A model generated the notes under the pieces. The model was not told the origin of the DNA. It saw only the letters and a program-made list of their open reading frames with translations, and did not search any database. Position numbers and translations under genes: made by a program. This document shows, one piece after another, positions 16,747 through 26,337 of a DNA stretch of 64,000 nt; position 1 is the first letter of the stretch; every line of letters starts with the position of its first letter. The stretch is from Gellertiella hungarica (GTDB lineage: Bacteria; Pseudomonadota; Alphaproteobacteria; Rhizobiales; Rhizobiaceae), in contig NZ_JACIEZ010000002.1 in assembly GCF_014197145.1 (NCBI RefSeq), positions 186,001 through 250,000 on the forward strand, given 5' to 3'.

Positions 16747-17559
16747 TCAGTCGCGGCGGAAGAGCACGCTTGCGCCCCAGCCGGTCAGAAGCGCCAGGAA
16801 TACGGAGGCCATGCCATACAGCAGCGGCTGCTGGTGCGCCGCATCGGTGATGGCCTGCTCGAGGCCGGTCTTCACCACCCGGAGCGGCAACGTCTTTTCC
16901 ATGATGAACTTGCCGCTCTTGAAAAGGGCGGCCCGGACGGTATGGGTCCCGCTCGGAATGTTGGCGGGCAGCTTGAGATTGGCCTGGAAGAGCGTCGAGC
17001 TGATGAAGCGCACGCCGCCCGGATCCGGCTGGTAGAGGCCGCTTTCCATCTTCAGCCGGCGATAGGCATCGCGGAAATCCTCCAGCAGCCTGCCGCCCCG
17101 CAGGAAGTCGGTCGGCGTCAGATCGATGTGCTGGATGCCGATGCCGGGCGCATCGAGCGGGGGCACGCCCGGTTCTCCCTCGATCTTGCGGGTCGAGGAG
17201 AGCGTGTAGGACATCGGCGCTTCCTTGAAGGTCACCGAATGCCGGTTGATCCAGATGCCGAAGACCCGCTCCTTGCGGCGCACGGTGGCGAAGTCCTTCG
17301 GGCCTTCCAGCGTCACGACGATATCGTATTGGCCGATGGAGTTCAGAAGCTCGTCCGCATTCACCACGGCGCCGAAGATCGCGAGATCCGCACCGGCAAA
17401 ATCCGGCGTGATGGCGATCTGGCTGGTGTTCATGCCGATTTCCAGCCGTTCGACCACGCTGCCCTGGGCCGGCGGGCTCAGCGCCTGGGCGAAGGCCGGT
17501 GCGGGCGAGGCGGCGACAAGGCCGAGAAGGGTGAGCGTTGCGAGAAGAGCGCGCTTCAT
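16747..17559 (-). CDS. TIGR02186-type transmembrane protein
   Basis: A 270-residue exported, membrane-anchored protein of the TIGR02186 family. It has an N-terminal signal peptide (MKRALLATLTLLGLVAASPA) and an extracytoplasmic beta-rich region (SVVERLEIGMNTSQIAITPD; FGIWINRHSVTFKEAPMSYT). A single C-terminal helix (LLYGMASVFLALLTGWGASV) is followed by positive charges. The family is habitually encoded beside TauE/SafE permeases, as here, where its ATG overlaps the permease stop by four bases (ATGA). A role as an extracytoplasmic partner of the permease is inferred; direct function is unknown. Confidence 0.87.
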   Translation of the reverse strand: MKRALLATLTLLGLVAASPAPAFAQALSPPAQGSVVERLEIGMNTSQIAITPDFAGADLAIFGAVVNADELLNSIGQYDIVVTLEGPKDFATVRRKERVFGIWINRHSVTFKEAPMSYTLSSTRKIEGEPGVPPLDAPGIGIQHIDLTPTDFLRGGRLLEDFRDAYRRLKMESGLYQPDPGGVRFISSTLFQANLKLPANIPSGTHTVRAALFKSGKFIMEKTLPLRVVKTGLEQAITDAAHQQPLLYGMASVFLALLTGWGASVLFRRD

Positions 17560-18479
17560 CCGTGCACCCCGCCGATGGCCAGCGAATAGACGTCCGCCGG
17601 GGTGATGACCAGTTGCAGGGCGAGGCGGATGCCGACCGCCAGCACGAGCAGTGCAAGCAGCGCGCGCAGCTGTTCGCCGCGCAGCTTCTGCCCGACGCGC
17701 ACGCCGTATTGCGCGCCCACGACGCCCGCCACCATCAGGATGAAGGCCAGGACGATATCGACCGAATAGTTCGTCGCCGCCTGGACGACGGTGGTGTAGG
17801 CGGTGGTGAAGATGATCTGGAAGAGCGAGGTCCCCACCACCACGTTGGTCGGCACCCGCAGCAGATAGATCATGGCCGGAACCATGATGAAGCCGCCGCC
17901 GACGCCCATGACGGAGGTCAGCACGCCGATGCCGAAGCCGATCCCGATCACGGGAATGACGCTCAGATAGATCTTCGACTTCTTGAACCGCATCTTGAAG
18001 GGCAGGCGGTGGATCCAGGGATGCTGGCCCGGCGCCTTCACCGGCACGACGCCCTTGCGTGTCTTGCGGATCGCATTGATGCTCTCGATCAGCATCAGCC
18101 CGCCGACAAAGCCGAGGAAGATGACGTAGAGCAGCGAGATGACCAGATCGAGCTGGCCGAGCCGGCGCAGGAAGGAAAAGATCCATATGCCGACGGTCGC
18201 GCCGGCAAGGCCGCCTGCCAGCAGCATGAGCCCCAGCTTGATGTCGAGCGTCCCGCGCCTGAAATGGGAGATCGCGCCGGAAACCGAGGAGGCGACCACC
18301 TGGTTTGCCCCCGTGGCCACCGCCACCACGGGCGGCACGTTGTAGAAGATCAGCAGCGGGGTGATGAGGAAGCCGCCGCCCACCCCGAACATGCCCGACA
18401 GGAAGCCCACGGCCGCACCCATCCCCAGGATCACGAAGATGTTCACCGAAAGCTCGGCAATGGGCAGGTAAATCGTCAC
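17556..18479 (-). CDS. TauE/SafE family sulfite/anion exporter
   Basis: A 307-residue inner-membrane permease with about eight helices and the two internal TauE repeats: GMGAAVGFLSGMFGVGGGFL near residue 20 and GVLTSVMGVGGGFIMVPAMI in the second half, each with the G-x-G-G-G signature. Family members move sulfite, sulfonates or other anions across the inner membrane. Translation appears to begin at GTG 18479 (VTIYLPIAELS), since the upstream frame lacks hydrophobic character. It is the first gene of a two-gene operon with the TIGR02186-type partner. Confidence 0.9.
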   Translation of the reverse strand: MTIYLPIAELSVNIFVILGMGAAVGFLSGMFGVGGGFLITPLLIFYNVPPVVAVATGANQVVASSVSGAISHFRRGTLDIKLGLMLLAGGLAGATVGIWIFSFLRRLGQLDLVISLLYVIFLGFVGGLMLIESINAIRKTRKGVVPVKAPGQHPWIHRLPFKMRFKKSKIYLSVIPVIGIGFGIGVLTSVMGVGGGFIMVPAMIYLLRVPTNVVVGTSLFQIIFTTAYTTVVQAATNYSVDIVLAFILMVAGVVGAQYGVRVGQKLRGEQLRALLALLVLAVGIRLALQLVITPADVYSLAIGGVHG

Positions 18480-18833
18480 GGGCCGGTCCCTTGAACGCGT
18501 TCGGCCCTGCCGGCCACCGCCGGCAAAGCGCCTGATAGGATGAATGGCGCACGCTCCGAGAAGCTCCGCGCCGAAGGATGAAAAACAGGACAAGGACCCG
18601 ATCCGGCAAGCGGGGCGGGTCTTGACCGAAGGAATCCTCAAATCGCGCCGGAATTAAGGACCCGTGACTGCAGAAGGGCCGCTTTCCACAGCCGGCGGCT
18701 CCTGTGGAGCGCCAGCCGGAAAGTCGGTGAAACAATGCTCTTCAGCAAGGCATTTGCTCACCGTTTCTGCCGGGCCGCCGGGCCCCTGTCAACCGGTCCT
18801 GCGGCTTCCGGCTGCGCAATTGCGCCGCCCGCC
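18480..18833. other. Intergenic region, no gene seen
   Basis: A 354-bp gap between the podJ-like stop and the permease start, both genes being on the minus strand. It should contain the podJ 3' end signals and the permease promoter. I see a dyad tccacag/ctgtgga (18685-18708) without a T-run and a gccggc palindrome near 18507, but no convincing ORF, RNA gene or terminator. Confidence 0.5.
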
Positions 18834-21800
18834 TCATTTGTTCCGCGCCAGCAGCTCCTTGACCAGCCGGTCGGTGATCTTGCCGTCCTCGGGCATGCCG
18901 ACGGATTTCTGGAACGCCTTGATGGCGGAGATGGTGCGGGCGCCCAGCTCGCCGTCCGGCTTGCCTGCGTCGAAGCCGTTGTTGTTCAGAATGGCCTGGA
19001 TGTTGCGTATGGCCTTCTTCATGTCGACGCTGGCGGTTTTCAGGCCCTTGCCGGCCCATTCGTCCGGAATGTCGGTCTGGTTCACCTTGGGGTCGACGGG
19101 CTTGGCCTTCCACAGCTCGACCTTGGCCTTGGCATTGGTCAGCTGGTCCGGTCGCATGGCATTTGCCACGTCGTCGCGCTTCTGGGCCGCATCCTTGTCG
19201 CCACCCTTGGCCGCGATGGCGAACCACTTGTAGGATTCCTCGAGGTCCTGCGCGATGCCGTTGCCGCGGGCATAGAGGATTGCAAGGTTGAACTGGCTGT
19301 CGGAGACGCCGTAATCGGCAGCCTGCTTGAACCAGTCGACCGCCTTCGCGATGTCGGGCTTGCCGTCGGCGCCGGTGGCATAGAGCACGGCCAGATTGTG
19401 CATGGCGCTGGCATTGCCGGCCTTGGCGGCGCGCTCGTAGTAGCGCACGGCCTTCGACAGGTCCCGCTCGACGCCGTTGCCCTTCTCGTAGAGATTGGCG
19501 ATCCGGTATTCCGCCGGGGCAAAGCCCTTGTCGGCGGCCAGCTGGTACCAGCGCGCTGCCTCGGCGAGATCGGCCTTGACGCCGCGGCCTTCGGTAAAGC
19601 GTGCACCGATCTCGAAGAGCGCCAGCGGATCGCCGGCGCTGGCGGCATCGGCAAGCGCCTTCGGCTCGAGATTGGCAGGAAGCGCAATCGCAGGGGCGGC
19701 GGGTGCTGCCATGGCGGCTGCCTGCGGGGCGGGCGCCGTGGAGAGGGGCTGGGCGGCCTGCGCACCTGCTACGGGCGCCGTATTGGTCAGGCGGGCCGGA
19801 TCGGCAGCAGCGGCCGGGACGGCCGCGGCAGCAACGGGCGTTGCGGCGGGCGCGGCCTGGCTCACCGGCTTCGGGGCCTTTGGCGACTCAGCCGGCTTCG
19901 GCGCTGCCGGCTTGGCTGCAGCCTCCGCGGCGGGCTTCGGCGCGGGCTTTGCAGGCTTTGCGGCCTCGGTCTTCGGGGCTTCAGCCTTGGCGGCGGGCTT
20001 CGGCGTTGCGGGCGGCGCAATCGGGGCTGCCTGCTCGACATCCGCCGTCTCCACCACTTCGGGCGCATCCGATCCGTTCAGGAAGGTGCTGACGAGCGGC
20101 ATGGTCATGATGACAAGCAGCACGGCGCCGACGGCCATCAGGATCGGGCGGCGATGGCGCGAGAATACGGAGCCGGAGGGGGAAACCGGCGGCTTCAACC
20201 TGGCGGAGGCGGTTTCCTTCACGGGCTTGGCGCTGGCCTTTGCTTCCTGCGCGGCGGCCTGCGCCGCACGGCGCGCGGCAGCGATCAGGTCGGCGCGGTC
20301 GGCCTCGGTCGGAATGCTGCCGGGGCGGCTCTGGCCGGCCCGGACGCGCTCCAGGATCTTCTTGATGTCGGGGGCGCCCGAGCCCGGCTCCAAAAGCTCG
20401 GTCTCGACGCTGGCAAGCGCCTCGTCTTCGGGCACGATCGGCGGCGCCGGATCCACCACGGCACGCTCCGTCGGGCCGGCGGCCTTGCGTGGTGCGGCCG
20501 GTGCCGGGCCCTTGCGCAGGAGCTTGGACTTCAGTCCGGCCAGAAAGCCCTTCGTCACCTTGGGTTCGACCGGCTCGGCCGGGCGGGGGGCGACAAATTC
20601 GCGGGCGGTTTCTTCCACCGCTTCCGCAACCTCGGGCTCGACGGTGCGGATCACGGGGCCCGAAAAGGCGGATACGGGGTCGCTGTCGGCAAAGGGATCG
20701 AAGGCCTCGTCCTCGTCACCGGCAAAGGCTGCCGCGGGCTGGCGCGCTTCCTGATAGGGGGCCGGCTGGGCATCGGCCATGGCCAACGGTCCGCGGCGGC
20801 CGAAAGCCCGCTCTTCGGCGGCCGGCTGCTGTTCGCGGGTTTCGTAGAGCCGATGGTCGAGATCGTCGAGCCGGGTCGCGATCTGCACCAGCGTGTCGTG
20901 CAGGGCCTCGAAGGTGCGGTGAGTGCGCTCCTCGGAGGAATGAGCCAGCTCCTCGAGATGCCGCAGATCGCCCGCGAGAGCGGAAAGCGCGGACAGGTCC
21001 ACCTGGTTCGGGGCGCTGCCGGCATTGCGGCCATAGGCCTCCATGACCGCTTCCGCCGCCTGGCGTGCGGCTTCGATGATGTATTCGTCGCTGGTCGCCA
21101 TGTACTCCTCGATGGAGGCCATGCGGCTTTCGAATTCGGCGGGCAGGGCAGCGGCGGCGACCGGCGCGGGACGGTTGATGAGCGCGGCCAGATTGGCGAT
21201 CTGGCTTTCGAGGCTTTCCAGCGCCCGGTTGTCCTGCGGCGGCGTGGAAGCCGTCTCGTCCAGCCGTCGGGCAATGTCGGCAAGCCGGCTTTCCAGCCGG
21301 CCGATTGCGGCATCGTCCTGCTGCGGAGCCGTCACCGGCGCATATTCCAGTTCGTCGATCCGGCGGGCGAGATATTCCAGCCGCTCGGTCAGCCGGTCGT
21401 TGACCGAACCGTTGTCGAGGGCGTCGATCTTGCGCGAGATGTCCGAGAGGAAGCCCGTGAGCTCGGGCGCGGGCGGTGCCTTCTGGTTGCGCTCGAGAAG
21501 GCGCGACAGCTGGTCGAGGCGCTCTTCCAGGCGGCTTGCCGCCTCGGCGCCGGCATCGGCAGCGGCCAGTTCCTCGACGCGGGCAGCAAGCCCTTCGATC
21601 CGGCGTGCGAGATCGTCCGCCGGGTTCGGGCGGTGACGGTTCTCCTCGCCCATCATCTCGATCTGTTCGGCAAGGCCGGCAAGGCGGCGTTCCAGACGCC
21701 CGAAATGCTCCGGCTCCTGAGCGGCGGCATTGCGCGCACCGGCCGCGATCGCGCGGCTGATTTCGTCGAGGCGCAGGTCGAGGCCCGCAAACTGCTCGGC

Positions 21801-22676
21801 GATCAGGTGATCGTTCGGCTTCATCTGCCGGCCGATCTGCTCCAGCGCCTCGGCGACGGCCAGAAGCCGGTCTTCCAGCGCGCGGATTGCGGGGCTCGGG
21901 TTCAGCGCCCCCAGCTGGCCCTTGATGTCGTCCAGGCGGTAGGCGAGCGAAACGATTTCCTCGCGCATCGGCTGGGGATCGAACTCCTCCAGCCGGCGCT
22001 CCATGCCCCTCCAGCGCTTTTCCATGACCTGGACGGATTCTTCCCGGGCAAGCCCGTCCATCAGCGCGCGCAGATCCTCGAATTCGGCCCTCAGGGCGTC
22101 GCTGCCGCCGCGGGCGCGCGTCTGGTGGCCAAGCAGGTCGATGCTTTCGCCAAGGCGGGCAAGTTCGGCCCGCAGGTCGTCGGTGCTGCCGCGGCGGTCG
22201 GTCGCCACGGTCTTGATGTCGTGCATTTCGGTGCGCAGCGCATTCACTTCGCGGGCAACGCCCTCGCTGATGTCGCGCTTCAGCTCCTCGCGGAGGGAGA
22301 CGAGCGCCTGGGCGATCTCCCTGAGATCGGTCTCGCCGGCGCTCGCGGGCGAGCGCGTCTCGCGGGCCCGGTAGGGCTCGGGCGCGCGGCGCTCCGGCTC
22401 GCGGCGGAATTCGTCGCGCTGCTGCGGCTGGGGAATGGGCGGTCGGGCAGCACCGGAAAGCGCGCGGTTGCGGCTTTCCTCCAGCATGCGCTGGCGCTCG
22501 CGGATCTCGGCGAGCGGATCGGGACGCACCTCGCGGGGATCGCGCTCGGGCTGGCGAGGGCGCTGTCCGCCCACCAGGCCTTCGATGCGTGCTTCCAGCC
22601 CTTCGATCGTGCGGCTCAGCGCATCCAGCGAGGAGCGTTCGCCAAGGCGTTGGGAAGTCGACCGGGATCCATTCAT
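18834..22676 (-). CDS. podJ: PodJ-like polarity/localization protein (coiled coil, TM, Sel1 repeats, PG-binding)
   Basis: A 1280-residue scaffold-like protein. Residues 1 to about 700 are charged helical coiled coil with repeated (LE)xRLxxL segments, opening SLDALSRTIEGLEARIEGLV. A Pro/Ala linker leads to one transmembrane helix near residue 845 (ILMAVGAVLLVIMTMPLV). The periplasmic part has an Ala/Pro/Lys-rich stretch, four or five Sel1-like repeats (DPLALFEIGARFTEGRGV...; AEYRIANLYEKGNGVERDLS) from about residue 1000 to 1160, and a C-terminal peptidoglycan-binding domain (NNNGFDAGKPDGELGARTIS). This order matches PodJ of Caulobacter and Agrobacterium, which localises polar development and cytokinesis factors. 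A candidate CtrA site lies upstream. Confidence 0.82.
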   Translation of the reverse strand: MNGSRSTSQRLGERSSLDALSRTIEGLEARIEGLVGGQRPRQPERDPREVRPDPLAEIRERQRMLEESRNRALSGAARPPIPQPQQRDEFRREPERRAPEPYRARETRSPASAGETDLREIAQALVSLREELKRDISEGVAREVNALRTEMHDIKTVATDRRGSTDDLRAELARLGESIDLLGHQTRARGGSDALRAEFEDLRALMDGLAREESVQVMEKRWRGMERRLEEFDPQPMREEIVSLAYRLDDIKGQLGALNPSPAIRALEDRLLAVAEALEQIGRQMKPNDHLIAEQFAGLDLRLDEISRAIAAGARNAAAQEPEHFGRLERRLAGLAEQIEMMGEENRHRPNPADDLARRIEGLAARVEELAAADAGAEAASRLEERLDQLSRLLERNQKAPPAPELTGFLSDISRKIDALDNGSVNDRLTERLEYLARRIDELEYAPVTAPQQDDAAIGRLESRLADIARRLDETASTPPQDNRALESLESQIANLAALINRPAPVAAAALPAEFESRMASIEEYMATSDEYIIEAARQAAEAVMEAYGRNAGSAPNQVDLSALSALAGDLRHLEELAHSSEERTHRTFEALHDTLVQIATRLDDLDHRLYETREQQPAAEERAFGRRGPLAMADAQPAPYQEARQPAAAFAGDEDEAFDPFADSDPVSAFSGPVIRTVEPEVAEAVEETAREFVAPRPAEPVEPKVTKGFLAGLKSKLLRKGPAPAAPRKAAGPTERAVVDPAPPIVPEDEALASVETELLEPGSGAPDIKKILERVRAGQSRPGSIPTEADRADLIAAARRAAQAAAQEAKASAKPVKETASARLKPPVSPSGSVFSRHRRPILMAVGAVLLVIMTMPLVSTFLNGSDAPEVVETADVEQAAPIAPPATPKPAAKAEAPKTEAAKPAKPAPKPAAEAAAKPAAPKPAESPKAPKPVSQAAPAATPVAAAAVPAAAADPARLTNTAPVAGAQAAQPLSTAPAPQAAAMAAPAAPAIALPANLEPKALADAASAGDPLALFEIGARFTEGRGVKADLAEAARWYQLAADKGFAPAEYRIANLYEKGNGVERDLSKAVRYYERAAKAGNASAMHNLAVLYATGADGKPDIAKAVDWFKQAADYGVSDSQFNLAILYARGNGIAQDLEESYKWFAIAAKGGDKDAAQKRDDVANAMRPDQLTNAKAKVELWKAKPVDPKVNQTDIPDEWAGKGLKTASVDMKKAIRNIQAILNNNGFDAGKPDGELGARTISAIKAFQKSVGMPEDGKITDRLVKELLARNK

Positions 22677-22900
22677 CTTCAATGCTCGCTTCGACGGTTG
22701 CGCCCGTGCATTCGGGCCAGGACGGGAAATGAAGGACGTCCCTTGCTGCATCCACCCGGCAGGCAGCCATCGCAGCCTGGCCGGTCTAGCGCGGCATTCT
22801 TTCGCGGACCTGACGAAAACTTCGCGTATTCCTCGAAAAAATGCGTGTTGACAAAGCTCTGTCCACCGCATTCCCTTTCGTCACCATTCCCTAATTATGG

Positions 22901-22916
22901 TAAACAACCCGTTAAC
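22901..22916 (+). promoter_or_regulatory. Candidate CtrA-binding site
   Basis: TAAA-N7-TTAAC matches the CtrA consensus TTAA-N7-TTAAC at eight of nine defined positions. It is about 225 bp upstream of the podJ-like start codon. A further ttaacc half-site lies at about 22935. CtrA control of podJ is known in Caulobacter; binding here is inference. Confidence 0.4.
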
Positions 22917-23116
22917 CACGGTGGAAAAAATTTAACCTTTTCCATGAACTTCGCCTGCGTGCCGCGGTCTTGTCCCGCTTGGGCGAAGCGCGCTGTTAAG
23001 AGTTGCGTCCCTAATCTGTAGCCGAACGAGGACGAGGGCCTCCCCTCGAAGACGGATTTGCGGTGATTTTCTGTGAAGGCGTCGCAAAAAAATCACCCGG
23101 TGTGACAAGTATGACG

Positions 23117-23132
23117 TTTACGCGCACGTCAA
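23117..23132. promoter_or_regulatory. Candidate operator of fad operon (LiuR-type)
   Basis: tttacgcgcacgtcaa, 65 bp before the acyl-CoA dehydrogenase start, is an imperfect palindrome. It agrees outside the three central bases with the motif I recall for the MerR-family regulator LiuR of branched-chain/fatty-acid degradation genes. Regulator identity is inferred only. Confidence 0.35.
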
Positions 23133-23196
23133 ATAATTGTAGAGTAATGAACAATTCCGGAGGAGGATCCGGACAAGAGGCGAAGGGACAGGAACG

Positions 23197-24993
23197 ATGC
23201 CGATCTACAAGGCCCCGGTAAACGAAACGCTTTTCATCCTGAACGAGGTGCTGGGCCTCGAACGCTACAACAATCTGCCGGGTTTCGAGGACGCGACCCC
23301 GGACATGCTGGACGCAATCACCGGAGAGGCCGCGAAGCTTGCGGAAGAGGTTCTCTTCCCTCTCAATCTTTCCGGCGACCAGGAAGGCTGCCATCGCGCC
23401 GATGACGGCACGGTCACCGTGCCGAAGGGCTTCAAGCAGGCCTACGACCTCTACCGCGAAGGCGGCTGGCTCGGCCTTGCCGTGCCGCAGGAGCATGGCG
23501 GCCAGGGGCTGCCCTACACGCTGCATACCGCTGTCGGCGAATACATGTCTTCTGCCAACATGGCGCTGATGATGTATCCGGGCCTCACCCAGGGCGCCAT
23601 TGCGGCGATCCTCGTGCATGGCTCGGAAGAGCAGAAGGCCACCTATCTGCCGAAGATGGTCGAGGGAACCTGGACCGGCACCATGAACCTCACCGAGCCC
23701 CATTGCGGCACCGATCTCGGCCTGCTCCGCACCAAGGCGGTTCCGAACGGCGACGGCACCTACAGGATTACCGGCCAGAAGATCTTCATCTCCGCCGGCG
23801 ATCACGACATGTCGGAGAACATCATCCATCTGGTGCTCGCCCGCATCGAGGGCGCGCCTGAGGGCACCAAGGGCATCTCGCTCTTCATCGTGCCGAAATT
23901 CGTGCTGAATGCGGACGGGACGCCGGGCACGAAGAACGGCGTGTCCTGCGGCGCCATCGAGCACAAGATGGGCATTCACGGCAACGCCACCTGCGTGATG
24001 AATTATGACGAGGCGACCGGCTATCTCATCGGCCAGGAGAACAAGGGCCTCAACGCCATGTTCGTCATGATGAACGAGGCCCGCCTCGGCGTCGGCCTGC
24101 AGGGTCTCTCGATTGCCGAAATCGCCTACCAGAACGCGGTGAACTACGCCAAGGATCGCATCCAGGGCCGCTCGCTCTCCGGCGTCAAGGCACCGGACAA
24201 GAAGGCCGATCCGATCATCGTACATCCGGACATCCGCCGCACGCTGATGACGATCCGCGCCTTCAACGAGGCCGGCCGTGCCTTCACGCTCTGGACTGCG
24301 CTGAAATCCGACATCGCCCACCGCTCGCCCGATGCGGCAGACCGCCAGACGGCGGAAGACCTGCTCGGCCTCGCGACCCCGATCCTCAAGGGCGTGATGA
24401 CCGACAAGGGCTTCGAGCATGCGGTCATGGCCCAGCAGGTCTATGGTGGCCACGGCTATATCGAGGAATGGGGCATGAGCCAGTATGTGCGCGATGCCCG
24501 CATTGCCATGATCTATGAGGGTGCAAACGGCATCCAGGCGCTCGACCTCGTCGGCCGGAAGCTCGCCGCCAATGGTGGCCGCGCCGTCATGGCCCTCTTC
24601 AAGGAAGTGGGCGATTTCTGCGAGGCGAACCGCAACGACGAGACGCTCTCCCTCTACACCAAGGGCATCAAGAAGGGCTTGAACGACCTGCAGGCCTCCA
24701 CCATGTGGTTCATGCAGAACGCCATGGCCAAGCCCGACAATGCCGGTGCCGGTTCGACCGACTACATGCATCTCTTCGGCCTCGTGGTGCTCGGCTACAT
24801 GTGGGGCCTGATGGCCAAGGCCGCCAACGAAGGTCTGGCTTCCGGCGACGGCTCGAAAGCCGCATTCTATCAGGCAAAGCTCGCCACGGCCCGCTTCTAC
24901 ATGGAGCGGATCATGCCGGAAACGGCGCTTCGCAAGGCCCGCATCGAAACCGGTGCCGACAGCATGATGGCGCTCGCCGCCGAAGCGTTCTAA
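23197..24993 (+). CDS. Acyl-CoA dehydrogenase (long form, DmdC/FadE-like)
   Basis: A 598-residue FAD-dependent acyl-CoA dehydrogenase catalysing the first beta-oxidation step. It is longer than ordinary ~380-residue ACADs because of an N-terminal extension (MPIYKAPVNETLFILNEVLG) and a C-terminal alpha-helical domain characteristic of the DmdC/AidB-related subgroup. Core motifs are MNLTEPHCGTDLG (substrate/FAD), KIFISAGDHDM, VYGGHGYIEEWGMSQYVRDA and IAMIYEGANGIQALDL, whose Glu is the expected catalytic base. First gene of a fad operon; a 117-bp spacer with a gcccgg/ccgggc dyad separates it from the thiolase. DmdC (methylthiopropanoyl-CoA) activity is possible, but context favours fatty acids. 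Confidence 0.9.
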   Translation: MPIYKAPVNETLFILNEVLGLERYNNLPGFEDATPDMLDAITGEAAKLAEEVLFPLNLSGDQEGCHRADDGTVTVPKGFKQAYDLYREGGWLGLAVPQEHGGQGLPYTLHTAVGEYMSSANMALMMYPGLTQGAIAAILVHGSEEQKATYLPKMVEGTWTGTMNLTEPHCGTDLGLLRTKAVPNGDGTYRITGQKIFISAGDHDMSENIIHLVLARIEGAPEGTKGISLFIVPKFVLNADGTPGTKNGVSCGAIEHKMGIHGNATCVMNYDEATGYLIGQENKGLNAMFVMMNEARLGVGLQGLSIAEIAYQNAVNYAKDRIQGRSLSGVKAPDKKADPIIVHPDIRRTLMTIRAFNEAGRAFTLWTALKSDIAHRSPDAADRQTAEDLLGLATPILKGVMTDKGFEHAVMAQQVYGGHGYIEEWGMSQYVRDARIAMIYEGANGIQALDLVGRKLAANGGRAVMALFKEVGDFCEANRNDETLSLYTKGIKKGLNDLQASTMWFMQNAMAKPDNAGAGSTDYMHLFGLVVLGYMWGLMAKAANEGLASGDGSKAAFYQAKLATARFYMERIMPETALRKARIETGADSMMALAAEAF

Positions 24994-25110
24994 CATCGCA
25001 AGGCCCGGTTTCCGGAGGGACGCCGGGCTCCGCTCATTCCGCATGCGGCTCGGGAGGCCGCTGCCACCCCTCCACCGGGAGCGGGTGGCTCTTGAAGGAG
25101 ATCCAAGGAC

Positions 25111-26319
25111 ATGACCGAAGCCTATATTTTCGACCACGTGCGCACCCCCCGCGGGCGCGGCAAGAAGGACGGCGCGCTGCATGAGGTGCCGACCCCCCGC
25201 CTCGGCGCGAAGGTGCTGGAGGCCCTGCGCGACCGCAACGGGCTCGACACGTCGAAGGTCGACGACATCATCTTCGGTTGCGTCGATCCCGTCATGGAAG
25301 CGGGCGCCGTCATTGCCAAGTCCTCCGCTTTCGAGGCGGGCTATGCCAACCGTGCGCCGGGCATGCAGATCAGCCGCTTCTGCGCTTCCGGCCTCGATGC
25401 GGTGAACCTTGCTGCCTCGAAGATCGCGCAAGGAGCCGATGACATCGTCATCGCCGGCGGCGTCGAAAGCATGTCCCGCGTCGGCATGGGCATGGCGGGC
25501 GGCTCCTGGTACATGGATCCGTCGGTCAACTTCCCGGCCTACTTCATGCCACAGGGCGTGTCCGCCGATCTCATCGCCACCAAGTATGGTTTCTCCCGCG
25601 ACGACGTGGACGCCTATGCGGTGGAAAGCCAGCGCCGCGCGGCCGAAGCCTGGGCCGAGGGCCGCTTTGCCAAATCGGTGATCCCGGTGAAGGACCAGAA
25701 CGGCATCGTCATCCTCGACCGGGACGAGCACATGCGCCCCGGCACGGACATGCAGTCGCTCGCAAGCCTCAATGCCTCCTTCCAGATGCCCGGCGAGATG
25801 GGCGGCTTCGAGGCCGTTGCCATCCAGGCCCATCCCGATGTCGAGCGCATCAACTACGTCCATCATGCCGGCAATTCGTCGGGCATCGTCGATGGCGCGG
25901 CCGGCGTCCTTCTCGGCTCGAAGGAAGGCGGCGAGGCGATGGGCCTCAAGCCCCGCGCCCGCATCCGCAACTTCGCCAATATCGGCTCCGATCCGGCCCT
26001 CATGCTGACCGGCCCGGTCGACGTCACCGAGAAGCTGCTCAAGCGCTCCGGCATGTCGCTTGCCGATATCGACCTCTTCGAGCTCAACGAGGCCTTTGCC
26101 GCCGTCGTGCTCCGCTACATGCAGGCCTTCGAGATCCCGCATGACAAGATCAACGTCAATGGCGGCGCGATCGCCATGGGCCATCCGCTCGGCGCCACCG
26201 GCGCGATGATCCTCGGCACCGTGCTCGACGAGCTGGAGCGCCGCGATCTCTCGACCGCGCTTGTCACGCTCTGCATCGGCGCCGGCATGGGCACCGCAAC
26301 GATCATCGAACGCGTCTGA
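25111..26319 (+). CDS. Acetyl-CoA C-acyltransferase (thiolase, FadA-like)
   Basis: A 402-residue thiolase for the last beta-oxidation step, cleaving 3-ketoacyl-CoA to acetyl-CoA and a shortened acyl-CoA. The nucleophile is Cys91 in [14 protein letters not shown]; the second signature is [18 protein letters not shown] (catalytic His) and the C-terminal [14 protein letters not shown] supplies the general-base cysteine. The N-terminus ([18 protein letters not shown]) is typical of FadA/FadI-like enzymes rather than biosynthetic PhaA. A ggagatccaaggac Shine-Dalgarno precedes the ATG. It lies between the dehydrogenase and the FadJ-like gene in the same operon. Confidence 0.93.
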   Translation: MTEAYIFDHVRTPRGRGKKDGALHEVPTPRLGAKVLEALRDRNGLDTSKVDDIIFGCVDPVMEAGAVIAKSSAFEAGYANRAPGMQISRFCASGLDAVNLAASKIAQGADDIVIAGGVESMSRVGMGMAGGSWYMDPSVNFPAYFMPQGVSADLIATKYGFSRDDVDAYAVESQRRAAEAWAEGRFAKSVIPVKDQNGIVILDRDEHMRPGTDMQSLASLNASFQMPGEMGGFEAVAIQAHPDVERINYVHHAGNSSGIVDGAAGVLLGSKEGGEAMGLKPRARIRNFANIGSDPALMLTGPVDVTEKLLKRSGMSLADIDLFELNEAFAAVVLRYMQAFEIPHDKINVNGGAIAMGHPLGATGAMILGTVLDELERRDLSTALVTLCIGAGMGTATIIERV

Positions 26320-26337
26320 TTTCGGGAGAATAACTCC

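Larger units (their letters stand above)
22677..23196. promoter_or_regulatory. Divergent promoter region podJ-like / fad operon
   Basis: 520 bp without a gene. The left part drives the podJ-like gene leftward; the AT-rich stretch 22890-22945 contains several ttaac half-sites, one pair spaced like a CtrA box (22901-22916). The right part precedes the fad operon and holds a 16-bp near-palindrome (23117-23132). The fad start at 23197 is preceded by caggaacg. Confidence 0.6.

Noticed and set aside
18735-23021. Very long open frame on the plus strand opposite the podJ-like gene
   Set aside because: Low-complexity Gly/Arg/Leu-rich translation without domains; explained by GC-rich codon use of the real antisense gene, which has clear coiled-coil, Sel1 and PG-binding domains.
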